Source: Schistosoma mansoni
Lineage: Eukaryota > Platyhelminthes > Trematoda > Strigeidida > Schistosomatidae
NCBI RefSeq assembly: GCF_000237925.1
Contig: NC_031497.1
Coordinates: 27,072,205 to 27,136,204, forward strand
Length of the DNA: 64,000 nt
Direction: 5' to 3'
A program made the translations under genes and the position numbers. Below the pieces are notes generated by a model. The model ran no database searches. It had not been told where the DNA came from and saw only the letters and a list, made by a program, of their open reading frames with translations. Every line of letters starts with the position of its first letter. Positions within the stretch are counted from its first letter, which is position 1. This document shows positions 1-12,834 of the stretch, piece by piece.

Positions 1-10
1 ACGATTTATT

Positions 11-1192
11 GCCCCCGAATGCCCTGGTACGACCGAGAGTGGGGAGAGTCCGCTCTCCCTCGAAAAATGCTCTCACATGGCCACGCGTATATAGCCTCTG
101 ACAGGGAACTCCTACTCACTGCCATCTCGCACTACGGGTGTTGTTTACGAAATTGAGAGGACGAAAAGCGAATGTCTGGCTCTCTAACCGGATTGGTGGG
201 CATGGAAAGTTCACCTAGGGGAGTTGGAAAACCCTCATTCCAAACCAATGGTGCACATGGGCTTCAGTATCCTGAGGGAACAAATGGCGTATGAAGTATT
301 TTATGGTGGTGAAAACACCAACAACATCTGGCAACTGCTAGAAGCTATTTCAGCTCATCTAAACCATTGGCAGCAAAAAGTTTGGTGTGAATGAGACAAT
401 CAGTAAAGCTAACTAAACGCAAATTAGTGACATCCAGAGACGTCTTGAACGATAGGAAGAGTACTACTACTCCAGCAACATCATTCAGACTGTACTGACC
501 CCATGATCGGTATCCATCTAATGAGGTGGAGGTCCACAAGGATCTCCGACTTTTGAAGCATCAAGTCATCAGAACCAGATGACTTATTCCTACTAGGTTT
601 TATAAAGATGGAGAGCTTTTTGTCAGGGAGCTGACTGAGTTATTTGCAAAGGTTCGAGAAATAGTGTACCAATATCTTGGAATGAAGCAATCATTGTTTC
701 CCTCTTTAAGAGTAGCCTGTGTCATCTATACACCAGCTGTCGCGGAATGTCTACTGTCGATTGCATCAATAATAATGGCTTTCACTAGAATTCATAGATC
801 ATATAAAACCCAGGAAAGAACGGCTAGAGAGAAGCAGGCTAGTTTTAGCTCGTGTAATTGGTGTCTTGACTATACCTTCACCCTTCTCTAAATATTAAAA
901 CATAGCCACACTTATTAGAGGCCAACAATTGTTGGTTCTTGATAACAGGGTCTATTTTGATTTGTTGGACAGGACTGTTTTGATAGCCTGTTGCACAAGG
1001 ATGTGTCTCTGAGGGGTTTGTTAACATCTTGAAGGCCTAATATACAAATACCTCAAGCAGTGTGGGTATGCAACCACTTCAATCCATTATTCAAACTCAG
1101 TAGCGGAGTTAGGCAAGGTTGTCCAATATTACCACTTCTCTCCAACTTCGTTACTGATGGATCTCTGGAAACAGCTCTCAAGTACATAGTAA
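11..1192 (+). mobile_element. Decayed RTE-A LINE copy
   Basis: Positions 11-296 match the RTE-A leader (GCCCCCGAATGCCCTGG...). From about 320 the reverse transcriptase region follows in broken frames: traces of FQLI..GSKKFGV, EVHKDLRLLKHQ, LTELFAKVRE and SSGVRQGCPI at about 1093-1125. The endonuclease part is missing. Several frame changes and stops make it an old copy. It ends where an RTE-D element has inserted. Confidence 0.75.
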
Positions 1193-2230
1193 TGGTCAGT
1201 CACAACGTAGAACCTGGTACGTATATGCAAAGGTTCAAGCTGCCATACCCCAATAGCACAGAGACGTTGTCCGGCTAAATCCCAGAATAGTAGAGGTAAC
1301 AACAGTATCAGTGACGATATGGAAGATACGATTCAAGAAAATATAAATTCATTAGATGAAAAAGGTTATGGGGTATTTTGAGCCATGCCATTTAAAGTCT
1401 CTAACCATTAGTTACGATAATCATGCCGACCCCAACCAGGTAGTTCGCACCTATTAACATGGTTAATTACAGTCGTCAGTGACTACGAACTGATGCCATG
1501 TTTTGGTTTGACTGCCTCTAGCTTTCTTCCATCCTACTCCTACACCAAAAAACATCGTCCATCATGGAAGGTGGTGGATGGGCATACATAATACATGTTA
1601 CAACCACCTCGGTTGATGAAAATTTACTACCTCATAAAGTGATTCGCCACTCCATTCCTAGCCCAGGCATTGCTTACTCGGTGGTTTCAATATACACCAG
1701 CAATGCTTCGCAGACACCTATGATGGAATACCAGTAACCTAAGAATATCCTCTATTTTCAATAGCCATATTTTGGAGCGAATAGCTACTCAGTAAACTCG
1801 CTCTAGGGTTGGGAGACAGATACCTTGTCTACGCCACATGTGGTACAAACTGAGAAAAGCCAACCAAACCTGAATTCGTGCTGAGATTTCGCTAGACACC
1901 AGAACATCAGGACTGATGACCCTCAAGATATGTGAAGCAGGTAATGCATTTAGCTTTTTCACTTCCTATCATTAATTCAGGTGCTGACACAAATCAATTC
2001 CGAAGTAGCATTTTACAATTGGAGGGGGAGAACCGCATCCTAAACATTGATCTTACGGTTGCCAGAAGACTGGATTTTGTTGGCGTCTTCACGAAATACA
2101 ACTATATCATCTGTGTATTCTAAGGGAACAAGGGAATATGGTAGATCAATCGATGGTGATTGTGTGGATCTGTTGCCCGAAAAAGGTCTTCTGATCTTTA
2201 GCATGATGATCCTCAAGATATACAGATAGC
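1193..2230 (-). mobile_element. Decayed RTE-D LINE fragment
   Basis: The 3' end (CACAACGTAGAACC, at 1200) abuts the RTE-A remnant. Reading leftwards there are traces of the C-terminal zinc-finger-like region (LPGWGRHDYR, HRVSNA) and, near 2100, the polymerase motif as EYTDDIVVF. Many stops are present. Related copies lie at 28.5, 56.1 and 63.0 kb. Confidence 0.7.
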
Positions 2231-2884
2231 AGTCAGAGTACGTACTTTATACATAAATGGAGAGTACCCAATAAAGACTGGAAAGAGCCCGCATCTGAAC
2301 CCACCCTTTATGAAGAGTTGTTACAAGTAGTCGGAGAGTTCGTGGATCTGAGCAGTTGTGTGAATGCTGGTGGCGTGACAAATGAGATTAATTTTAGTGA
2401 ATGTCAGAGACTACGCTAATTATAGATAATCTTTGATTCCGTCCTGATGTAAATATTCAGGCTTAAAACGCGTCAGTAATAGTAATCTTTTTTTGATTAT
2501 AATGTTAACTGAATGGTACTTTCTACCATATTTTGTTTTCTTTCACGTATATTTTCGCTTCGCTGTGTTGTTTACGGAGAAACTATGATTTATGGACGAA
2601 CCAATCGCGTATAAGATAAAAGGTTTTGGATTTCGGCGCGAAATCCACTCATCTATTTGGATTAATTAGAGTTTTGGCATTACACCTGATGTCAGTTAGT
2701 GGTGAAAACCCTAAATCTAATTTCTAACCTCAATCATCAACTGTGAATCATAATTCTAATTTCTCACACATGTTTGTAACCCTCATCGAGTCCTGGTTAT
2801 TGGGTGGACACTTTAAAGGTCGGTCTAGTGTCGCTCACAGGTCGTCCATAAATAATAGTCTCACTTTGTTTACCCTTTTTTCAT
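2231..2884. other. Non-coding, unrecognised
   Basis: No gene was found. The ORFs here are short and have no family motif. A block near 2600-2720 with CGCG-containing motifs looks compositionally distinct but has no second copy in this window. Confidence 0.4.
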
Positions 2885-3145
2885 TGTATTGTCGCTGCAT
2901 TTATATGGACCATTATTTGGTGTTCCTATGTACCGAATCTATGCACATAATTAAATAAATATATTACCTATAGCCAATCGGTATTTATTTAATATTTTAT
3001 GGACTTAATGATAAAGATTTCCTGCTTCGGTTTGGGCAACCAGGGGGTTTCCCAGCTCACATGCCAATTAGCGTAAAACGCATATATATTTGGTGCTCCT
3101 CTATGCCAATGTTTATGCGCTAGTGTGAATAAATAGATAAATCAG
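2885..3145 (+). repeat. Two sA/RTE-A 3' tail fragments in tandem
   Basis: Positions 2885-2972 and 3018-3145 both match the sA 3' end: TGGTG(C/T)..CC..TG.(T)ACC..(A)TTTATG followed by AATAAATA. Both are diverged. Confidence 0.65.
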
Positions 3146-5400
3146 GATATCAATAACAGATCTGTCCAGTAGTATACTGACAAAGCAGGGAAATAACAAT
3201 GCCAACAGATGCAAGAACTAGTAAGAGAAGACAAATTCTTAGGACGGAAAGAACTATAGTAGCATACCAAATCATTAACGGTGTCCGATCTTGATACCAA
3301 ACGGTCACCCAAGGTGAAGAATGTGTAACATTCAAACCTGGGAAGGTTAATGGTTCTGCAGCAATAAGATTTGTGGTAATAGCAGTTTTGCACAAACCCA
3401 GAAAAAACGAAACCGTCAGTCTCCGGGTATGCTAAGCCGATTTTGAAAAGAATAGATAGTGGCCACTTGATAATTAGTACAAATCTGAGTCACGTGAGTC
3501 TTCAGGGATTTAAAAAGAACATATTATAGCTGTATGTCAAGGTTTAGCATGCAGCAGTTATTTTAAATACGAAGCTAATATTGTGGAACAAGTAAAAGAT
3601 ATTACAAGAACTTTTGCATGAGAAACAAAAATATTCCCTGGCTATTCTATGGGAATGTTTACAGTTACAGTGTTCAACACAGTAAATTAAGTCTACCATG
3701 TTCGCAAAGTTCGCTATTATCTTGTCGAAAAAGCGTGTGATAACGTATGCAAATGCAACCACGAATAGTCTTTAAAAAATCTTCGATTTTGTTAGGCTAC
3801 AGCGAAGTCAATACCCACCAAAATTGAGTCAAAAAAACACAGCGATAAACCTCACCTCAAGTCACGTTGACACAAGTGACCTTGATATCAAAAGTGCACT
3901 CATGAGGATGTAGATGGATTCAAAAAAACACTTCACATGAAGAAATACGAGTATTTCTTTATCAATTTCGAAAGAATAGGAGACTGAATGGCCTGAGTCA
4001 GTTCTAACGGTGATGGTCATTCTATTAATCCGGCCTTCTTTAGAATGAGGACATAGACGGAGCAGCCGTCATTGCTGGGGTTCAGAGGAAAATTGAAATA
4101 GTTCAAATGCATAGGGCAAGTGAAATGTCACTGAGCCCCAGCCAAATCATCCAGCAGCTGAGCCACTGAATATCAAACAGATCATCGGTCCTCGTCAAGG
4201 TCAATAACAATCGACACGCATCAGTTAGTCGTGTGCCATGGATTGTCGCTTGCAGTGGTAGTCTCGCTATCTTCTCTGTACTCATTCTTACTAATATATT
4301 TCCATGATAACATCCTTTGTATTATGTGGTCTTCAAAGCAGCCATAGTACTTTGATACGTCGGAGAGTTAATCCACGTTAGATGCTGACTGCGAGGTGTG
4401 ACTTCGAAGTTAATTGGTTCGTCTAATTCGAGTGGCGCTCCAGTAATTCGAAATAGATCATCATCTTTGATGATCCACACGGTTGAACAAGACTTCGAAT
4501 AACGCAACCTATCAGTATAATCTTTATTATTCCATTATTTACTTATACTTTTTCACATAATCAATTACTGTGAACATTCATTGCTTCATATCAATGTTAA
4601 TTAGTATTTAAACTTAAATAATTATTTCAATCGACAGAATAAGCAATCAACTACGATTATAATCGGCTATCGTGGTTCTTTAACAAGTATTAGCAGCATA
4701 TAAATGCTCCTGTGTAATATGTCTGTTAAAATATCAACCACTCGTAAGTATAGCCACAAGGCAACAAGAACGCACATCAGTTTGTAACTTATCGACTTGC
4801 ATAAGCGAGACAAGAATAACGGTCGATTGTAAATCCACCTTTCTGTTTAATCGCTATCACCTATCTTTCGTCAAAAACTATCTACTAAATTTTTTTACTT
4901 ACTTGACCATTTCCTGACAAGTTTCCTATTGCTGAGTTTTATGGCCAAATAGAAGATACGAATGCAAGAAATTTACGGTGAGCTGGAACTATAAGTTTCC
5001 TGAAATCTTAGATCTCGTTTAGACTGTTCGTCATGCGATGCTACTCTACAACGCTGTCAATCCAAGAATTTAATCAACAGCACCTCGTATATGATACAGA
5101 TTCGAACTACTGTCTGCATCAAATTTTCATTACTTGGAAGCGAGAGTAACCCAGACGAGTTTCATAATTGCGTCAGATAATTTCGTACTATGTTTATGAT
5201 GCCTAGTAACGATTCAAAGTTACTTTCACGTACACTAGTCAAATATTCTGTCACTGCCGTCAAGTTTTAGTCGAAATCATGCAGATCATCATCCTATATG
5301 ATCTACACAATTTTCTTGACCGAATAGAATAAGCTTTCACTGGTGATGTTTGTTTGGATTGCTCGGGTGTATGACAGACTAGCATTGTTTGTAAAGCCAT
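3146..5400. other. No gene recognised
   Basis: This is 2.2 kb of AT-rich DNA with scattered ORFs under 85 codons and no protein motif that could be placed. Parts (4000-4510) are less AT-rich and could be old retroelement DNA, but this cannot be supported. Confidence 0.4.
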
Positions 5401-7680
5401 TATTTTTTTAGCATCGATGTTACTGGTGATTATTTACAAGAGGAGTATGGTAAATCTTTGAGAGTATCAATGACTATCGATTCTCTACGTGATTTGTTTC
5501 ACTATTACCGTCTAGCATCTAGAGTCAATATCGCCGTTTCTATCCTCCAGCAAATAATGGATATCATCCTAGTGAGTATAACAAGGTCGCAACCTACTTC
5601 AATTGTTACTGCTTCGTTAAAAGAGCTACAAAGACTCACAAAGGCCGTACTGCCAATCATCTGTGATAATGTCTCAGCGGCGTTCAGAAGTGTGTCAGTT
5701 TTTCTGAAAGTTGTTAGATATTTAGGACCCATCTTTGATCCTGTGGGTCGCCGACTATATCCCAGAAATATTCGAGCCGTACAGTCGGTGCCTGCTTTCG
5801 CCAATATCTCTGCTCACTTGTCTTTTTTGGGACTAATTAGCTATTACATAACTTTTGTACCACTGATTCATGACATTCGGTCGCCACTGAAACGTCTGTT
5901 GAATAAGAAGACCACCTGTGTAACGGAAAGAATTAAGTGAAAGACCCCCCGAAGCATTTTACTGGGCAGTATTGTCATTTATTTGTTCCTATTCCTTATT
6001 TTGTGCTCTAACCTTCATTCAAGTCTCTCTTAACCATACATTGTGTTCACCAGTCTTCCTTGCCTGGACTTTCATTGATTGATTTTGGTTGAAGACTTAC
6101 CTTTTGTTACTGATTTTTACTGTTGCATGTCGCCGAGCCAACAACAATGGATTCATGTCTGGCTAAACTCAAGGTCAAGGTGTGGTTCAGTGTATGATTG
6201 TCAACCAACGACTTTACGAGGAAATTTTACTGGAATTCTTGAAGATATCTTATCCCATTTCCTCAGGAATATTTGGATTGATTATCAGGTATCTGATTCT
6301 TATTCGTTAACTATTGTTTCACTGTTTATCACATTATTTTGTGTTAGGGAAACCTTTAACTGTATGGCGCAGGACGTGACGTTTGAAGATTTTCTGTGTT
6401 TTCAGTGTAATGTGTTTACTCTGTTAAGTTAGAACTGTTTAAATTGAGCACAGTTTGTTTTGATATAATTTATTACGATCCACTCAAATACGCTTCATGC
6501 GCTATGCAGAAGAATTTAGTTTATCCTGACCAAATAAACTATGCTTCATTAGCCCTTCCTCCAAACGAACAATGGAATTTCTGTCTTTACAACTTGAAAT
6601 TGGACAAATGAATGTGAAGTAGCTTTCTACAAATTCAAGACGATTATTAGCTCTTAACTATAGAAGACACACTACGATCCATCCTATCCGACCACTTTGA
6701 CTGCGGGTGCTTCAACTTATGGACTCGGTGTCGTCACCTCCCATCAGTTTCCTGGCGCAACTGTAAAAACGAGTATGCACGCATCCCCAACATTAAATCC
6801 TGCAAAAGGGTGGTACAATCAGTTAGAGTCATTTGCTCTTGTCATTGTTGAGAGTCGTTTCCACAGGTTTATACACTGTCGGGAATTTACACTGCTAACA
6901 GACCATACACGTAGTATGCATCACCAGTCGAAAGTTAAACACCTCGCAGCAAAAGGTTAAGAAGATGGAATAGAAGAGGATGAGAACAGAGAATGGTTGG
7001 TGTGTGGTCTGCGGGCGCCGTTGCGGACATAGAGTTGAGGTGCCATTTGGGGCGGTCTCGTGCGGGAAAGTGACGTAGATTAGGGTGTTCTGGCAGAGCG
7101 GCGTTGGCTGTAGCAAGTGTCATCGTTGGAGAGGAGTGGTGAGAAGAGCGGACACTGGATGTAGATGGCTCAGCAGGTCGCTGGCACGCAGGCATCGAAT
7201 GTCCCGGGTGTGCGTCGGACTTTGATTGCCTGGCAGGTAGACAGAACTACAGAGTCAAAGCGCCGCAGACTGGATATTTCGACAAAAATCATGGCACGAA
7301 CTGCAGAAAAGAAAGTGGTACGGTGACGAGAACCACCACAAAAAAGCTGTTTTAAAGGGGGACGAGTGTGGTGTGCGCTACTAATGTTGACAGACATAAA
7401 TAGAATTTATCATCAATCGAAGATGAAATACCTGGTACCAGAAGGTTAAGAAGATCAAATAAAAGAGAACGGGAACAGAGAATGATTGGTGTGGAAATGA
7501 AGGGACAGTGAAGTCTGAGATGATTGACTGACATTTGCAAAGGAACAGTCAAGTTTGATACAGTTGTTTAACATTTTGCGAATGAAGTATATACCGTATG
7601 GTTCTCAAATTTTACTAAAAGATTCTCTAATTTTGTGTTCAAATATATTCCGTTGTCCCAACTTGTGTTCTCGTTCAGTA
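5400..7680 (+). mobile_element. Ty3/gypsy-type LTR retroelement fossil, 3' part with its LTR
   Basis: The end of a Ty3/gypsy reverse transcriptase region is recognisable (about 5690-5910: VRYLGPIFDPVGRR, LSFLGLISYYITFVPLIHD). So is an RNase H region (about 6700-6960: ASTYGLGVVTSHQFPGA, FHRFIHCREFTLLTDH). An LTR-H copy closes it at about 7367-7680. The element is broken, incomplete at its 5' side and interrupted by unrelated DNA. It looks old. A part-LTR-like stretch also occurs at about 6905-7005. Confidence 0.75.
7367..7680 (+). repeat. LTR-H copy, 3' end of the gypsy fossil
   Basis: Starts TGTGGTGTGCGCTACT and ends near TTCTCGTTCAGTA. It shares its plan with the solo LTRs at 23.9 and 24.4 kb and with the copy at 12.8-13.4 kb. 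Confidence 0.65.
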
Positions 7681-8797
7681 TAAGGTTACATATATTGTTA
7701 AACCCACGATTCAATAATTGATTCAGCTTTCTTTTTTAACCTTTGCATAAGTTTGTTTATATGAAATAGATTTCATAATGATATCAAAGTGAATTTTCTC
7801 TGAGTTAATAGGGTTTTTGTCAATTTGTGATGGTTGATAAAGCAGTGAAAATAACTTTTTCCAACATTAAAAGACAGATGGAAATCAATAGTTATGTATT
7901 CATCATTATTGAACCAATGAATAGTCAAATGAACTTTCGTATAAAAAATATGCACAGGAAATGTGGTTCAATATAACCTTCATTATAAATTATTTTCACT
8001 AGACAAAGTTATTATATCCGAACGAAGAATAAATGAATATTAACTGCTCTTATCATAAGATATTATTCATACTATAGGGGCTGAATACTATATTCTGGAC
8101 TGAATGTGCTTGGCTAGGAGAGAAGTCGCTATACAGAGGGCCACTAAGGTCCCAGAGCTAACTCAAGTCTGCTATACTGGTTGGCGTGTGTGTCATTGGT
8201 TTAGCATGGGGACAAGATCATAACAGTCGGGATTTCGATTTGTGATTTTGTCACGTGATATTTGATGGGACATTAGAAATAAAAAAGGTTTCATGGATTT
8301 GTGGGTGAGAATTAGGTAGAAGATCAAACTAAAGATCAACTCATTGTTGTTCTACAACTGTAAGAACAATCTACTAAGATGTACGAGACTACAAAGCAAC
8401 AATAATACCTTGATAAACACCAGAGTAAGCAACCTTTAAATGCATATCTTCTTTAATTTTGACACAATCAAGGATCCATAAGGTGAAAAAAATCGTTAGA
8501 AATAATTGAGAACTTCGTTGCCAAAAAATAACCAACTAGTGTCAAAAGTGGACTTAATTAATTCAAGTCTTTCCAATTTTTTGTCCTTTTAAGTTGGTTA
8601 GTAGCATGCTCACCTTGAATTTAGTTGAGCATAAACAACTCTCTTTCAAGTCTATGAAACTACATTCCGACTGTTAATATATGTAAATGTCTAAATGTTT
8701 GTTACTTTTTGGATTTACTACTAGATAATTAAGCCTCTAACCGTCAATGTTTTTATTTTCTGTCCTCCAAAGGACCGGATTTAGGAATACGAGTTGT
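7681..8797. other. Non-coding; a weak LTR-G-like stretch near 8085-8205
   Basis: No gene found. TTCTGGACTGAATGTGCTTG and GGCGTGTGTGTCATTGG recall LTR-G (TGTTCTGGACTTAACTGG, CCGTGTGTGTCATTTAA). The rest is AT-rich and unrecognised. Confidence 0.4.
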
Positions 8798-11700
8798 TTT
8801 ACTTATTTACTTACTTACTTACGCCTGTTACTCCCAATGGAGCATAGGCCACCGACCAGCATTCTCCAACCCGCTATCTCCTGGATCTTCCTTGCTAGTT
8901 CTGTTCAATTCTTGTTCATTCTTCTCATATCTGTCTCCATTTCTAGGCGTAATGTGTTCCTTTGTCCTCCTCTTCTCATTCAGCCGTGAGAATTGCAAGT
9001 GTGGGCTTGTCTTGCAAAGCAGTAGGGTGTTTCCCTCAATGTGTGTCCTTTCCACTTCCAAAACTTCATCCTGATTTCTTACTCCTCTAAAATCTGGTTT
9101 GTTCTCTCCCACAGTAGAATGTTGCTGATCGTGTCTGGCAAACAGATCCGAAGTACCTTGTGTAGACAACTGTTAATAAACACCTGTATCTTCTGGATGA
9201 TTTCCTTCGTAGTTCTCCAGGTTTCCGGCTCATACAGTAGAACTGTCTCCACATTCGTATTGAAAATTTTGATCTTGGTGTTGGTTGACAATTGTTTTGA
9301 GCTGCAGATGTTCTTCAGTTGTAAATATGCTGCTCTTGCTTTGCCGATTTGCGCATTTACATCTTCACCACCAATCATGCCGCACAGATATGTCGAAATT
9401 TTACATCCTCCAAAGCTTCTCCGTCAAGTGTAATTCGATTTATGCATGTTGTATTGTATCGGAGAATCTTGCTTTTCCCTTTGTGTATACTGAGACCTAA
9501 TGCTGCTGAGACTGCTACTACACTGGTCGTCCTCTCGTGCATTTGCTGTTGCATATGTGACAAAAGAGCTAGATCATTTGAGAAGTCTGGATCGTCCAGC
9601 TGCATCCCAGCTGTCCATTGTATCCCGTGCTTCCCTCCAGAGGTTGACGTCTTCATGATCCAGTCGATCACCAGGAGAACGAGAAAGCGTGAGAGTAAGC
9701 AACATTGCCCGACACCGGTCTTTATGTAGGCAAGTTGTTCTCCATGAACGATTTTGCAGTTTAACCCATCATAGGAGTTCGGTATGATATTGACCATCTT
9801 CTCAGATACGCTGTAGTGTCGAAGAAGCGTCCATAGTGTTGTCCTGTCCACGCTATCAAATGATTTCTCGTAGTCAATGAAGTTGATGTAGAGTAATGAA
9901 TTCCATTCGAATGATCGTCCTACAATTATCCGTAGAGTCGTGATTTGGTCAGTGAACGATCGATCCTTACGGAATCCAGCCTGTTAGTCTCGAAGTTGGG
10001 CGTCCACAGAGTCCTTCATTCTGTTTAACAATACCCTGTTGAAGACTTTTCGTGATATTGAGAGAAGAGTGATGCCCCTGTAGTTGTCGCACTTGCTGAG
10101 ATCGCCTTTTTTCGGTATTTTGATCAGAAGTCCTTCTTTCTAGTCTGTTGGTACTTGTTCTTCATCCCAAATCTTACTGAAGAGAATGTGGAGTATCTTT
10201 GCAGTTGCTGCTATATCTGCCTTCAGTGTCTCTGCCGAAATGTTGTCTGGTCTTGCTGCTTTGCTGCGCTTGATTTGTCTGATGACCATGCTGATCTCTT
10301 CAATTGTTGGTGGCTCAACATCGATTGGGAGGTCCGTGAGTGCTGCATCGATGGGTTCAAAGGAGCTGGCCGATTCAAGAGTTCTACCAACCTGTCTCGT
10401 TGTTCTTCAATGTTGGTGATTAGCTTGCCTTCCTTGCTTTTCACCGGTCTTTCTGGCTTACAATGATTTCCAGAAAGTTTCTTGGTTGTATCATACAGTT
10501 GTCTCATGTTTCCCTCTCTTGCAGCCTTTTCCGCTGTCATTGCTAAATCTTCCACATATTTACGTTTGTCGGTTCTGATGCTCCTCTTCACTTGCTTGTT
10601 TGCCTCTGTGTATTCGGCTTGTGCCTTGGCTTTTTCCGCTCTTGTTCGGCTGATATTGATTGCTGCCTTCTTGTTCCTCCTTTCTTCAATTTTATCCAGT
10701 GTACCAACAGTGATACATTCCTTGTGATGGTGCTTTTTTGGTCCAGAACCTCTTGACATGTTGAAATGATTGCCACTTTTATTTCTTTCCAGTTGCTCTC
10801 CATAGTATTTCCCTCTGTTGAGTCGGCTTCCAGAGAACTCTAACAGAGCCTCCAGAGGCTCATAAAGAGCCCCAACCAATCAGCAATTAATTAGAAGTTG
10901 TGTGAGGTTATGTTACTAAAATAACGAGATCCCAATTGGCTGATTAATACACTGCTACTATGTTTAGCAGTATTCTAGAACTTTCGGTAAAACTCAAGGT
11001 CTCCTAAATTACTATAAAATCCCTATATTTTCTGTACATAAATGAACCCTGTAGTAAAGTGCTTCCCTCACACTTTGTGCGTTTTCTCTGGTCTTCAAGT
11101 CGCTGAGTAGTTCTAGCTCGGGGGTTACGGAACTAGCTTAGGGAAGCGAATGTAGCGTTCCCAACCGGCCAGAAGTAACACCCTCTCCATTGAGTAGATA
11201 ATGAAGGGCCTGGAACCTGTTGCTGAGGGCTATGTTGAATTTGTTGAGTTTGTCAGTATCTCGAAGAAAAGCCGTATTAAACTTTGTGACGTTGTTGGCC
11301 CCGTTGTTCAGTGCTTCATGAGTTTCAGTTGCATCTTGAAGACCAGCAAATGATGATCTAGTGCTATATCAGCTCCTCTCCTGGTTCTCACATCCTCCTG
11401 AACGTTTTGTCGATGCAGATATGGTCGATCCGGTTCTGCGTAGTGCGGTCCGGTGAAGGCCAGGTGGTTTTGTGAATGCGTTTGTGTGGGAATATAGTGC
11501 TGCCTATTACCAGTTTATTGAAGGCACATAGGTTTGCAATCTCTCACCATTTTCCTTCCGTTTTCACAGTCCATGTCGTCTCATGACAACTTCGTATCCA
11601 GTGTTGTCCATCCCAACCTTGGCATTCAAATCTCCTATCAGAATGGTCAGGTCCTTTGTTGGGCACTTCTCGACGATTGACTGCAGCCTGTCGTAGAATT

Positions 11701-12340
11701 GGTCTTTAACGTCTTCATCGTAGTCGTTGGTAGGCGCATAGCGTCGGATAACGTTCATTGTGATGCCCTCTCTCTTTGTTTTGAAGGAGGCTTTGATGAT
11801 ACTGAGTCCATGAGATTCTTATCCTATAAGTGCGTTTTTTGCCTGTTTGGACAGCGTCAGTGCAACGCCTAGCGTATGTGGAGCATTTTCTTCTTCATGG
11901 CCGGAGTATATCAGTAGCTCCCCTGAAACTAGTCTTTGTTGTCCAACCTGCGTCCAATGTGTTTCACTGATTCCAAGCACCTCCAGGTTGCATTTTCTCA
12001 TTTCTGCAGAAATTTGGAAGACTCTTTCGGTCTCCCAAATTGTACGGACGTTCCATGTACCTACAAAAATTGTTTCTCTTGTTGTCAGAAGGGGCATCGG
12101 CCTTGTGACTCCCGACGGAACTTGGTATTCATCATGGGGCGTCACAATTCTCCGTTCAACTCCCAGGGTAGAGTTTAAATGGTTTGAGTAATTTTTTCTG
12201 GTTAGCGTTGTTTTAGGGAGTTAGTTTTCTACGGGATGGGGTTGCTAACCTCGTACCCAACCCTCCTTCTTCACCCGGGCTTGGGACCGTCAGTAGCCCT
12301 CGAAGGGGCTGCAAATGGAGTTAGATGTTTTGCTAACTGA
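8798..12340 (-). mobile_element. RTE-B LINE, near full length, decayed
   Basis: An RTE-clade non-LTR retrotransposon encoding an APE-type endonuclease and a reverse transcriptase. The 5' end lies near 12340 (GGGCTACTGACGGTCCCAAG). The endonuclease starts near 12070 (FVGTWNVRTIWETERVFQIS, GISETHW) and has its GDLNAKVG motif near 11630. The RT runs about 10150-9380: FRKDRSF, SFDSVDRTTLW, then FSNDLALL where FADDLALL is expected. The C terminus ends near 8830 and the 3' tail is (TAAG)n at 8798-8822. Without a nested 365-bp solo LTR it is about 3.2 kb, the usual RTE size. Several frameshifts and the altered catalytic Asp mean it is dead. Confidence 0.88.
10816..11180 (+). repeat. Solo LTR-J nested in RTE-B
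   Basis: A 365-bp block running TGTTGAGTCGG...GTAACA, flanked by the perfect 5-bp duplication CCCTC (10811-10815 and 11181-11185). It holds a TATA-like ACTATAAAATCCC and is closely similar to the solo LTR at 45575. It splits the RTE-B frame. No internal retroviral region is present, so it is a solo LTR left by recombination. Confidence 0.88.
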
Positions 12341-12834
12341 ATTTCATATTGGATTCCAAGCTTTTATGGCTACACGATACTTGACAGATTAATGTATTTA
12401 TTGATGTCGTGTACTTTGAACTAGATAGTTTTGCAGCGAAATATTCACTGTCGTTTTGAATAACAATGTCCTCTGAGACTACGAAGACATTTTAAAAATT
12501 ATTCAAAAAATAGTTGAATCACTTGGTTTGAAAGGCATTGTTTATGAATAATTGACTTGGAAGGTCTTTTCACATCATCGAAGTTGGAGCTAATAGTGTT
12601 GTTCAAAGTGACAATTAGCGCTTCGTAAACAAGGCATCCAGTTCAGGAAACAGCATTACTGAAAGTTGTTTGAATTATCTAGCAAATCCAACTAAATTAT
12701 TGATACGTGGATTAATGAACGAATTCTTTGTCATCCAAAAAACAATGCATATCAACAGATGGATAATGGTAGAGTTTTCAAAGTTTGAGTTTTGTAATTG
12801 CATAAAAAAATTACAACCAATCATAGTGTACTAT
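12341..12834. other. AT-rich, nothing recognised
   Basis: No gene or repeat could be placed. One 62-codon ORF at 12670 has no family motif. Confidence 0.4.

Noticed and set aside
5505-5804. Minus-strand ORF of 99 codons
   Set aside because: Shadow of the recognised Ty3/gypsy reverse transcriptase region on the plus strand.
6079-6432. Plus-strand ORF of 117 codons as a host gene
   Set aside because: It lies between the two recognised gypsy regions, has no recognised motif, and is a chance-length ORF in interrupted fossil DNA.
11847-12191. Plus-strand ORF of 114 codons
   Set aside because: Shadow of the RTE-B endonuclease on the other strand.
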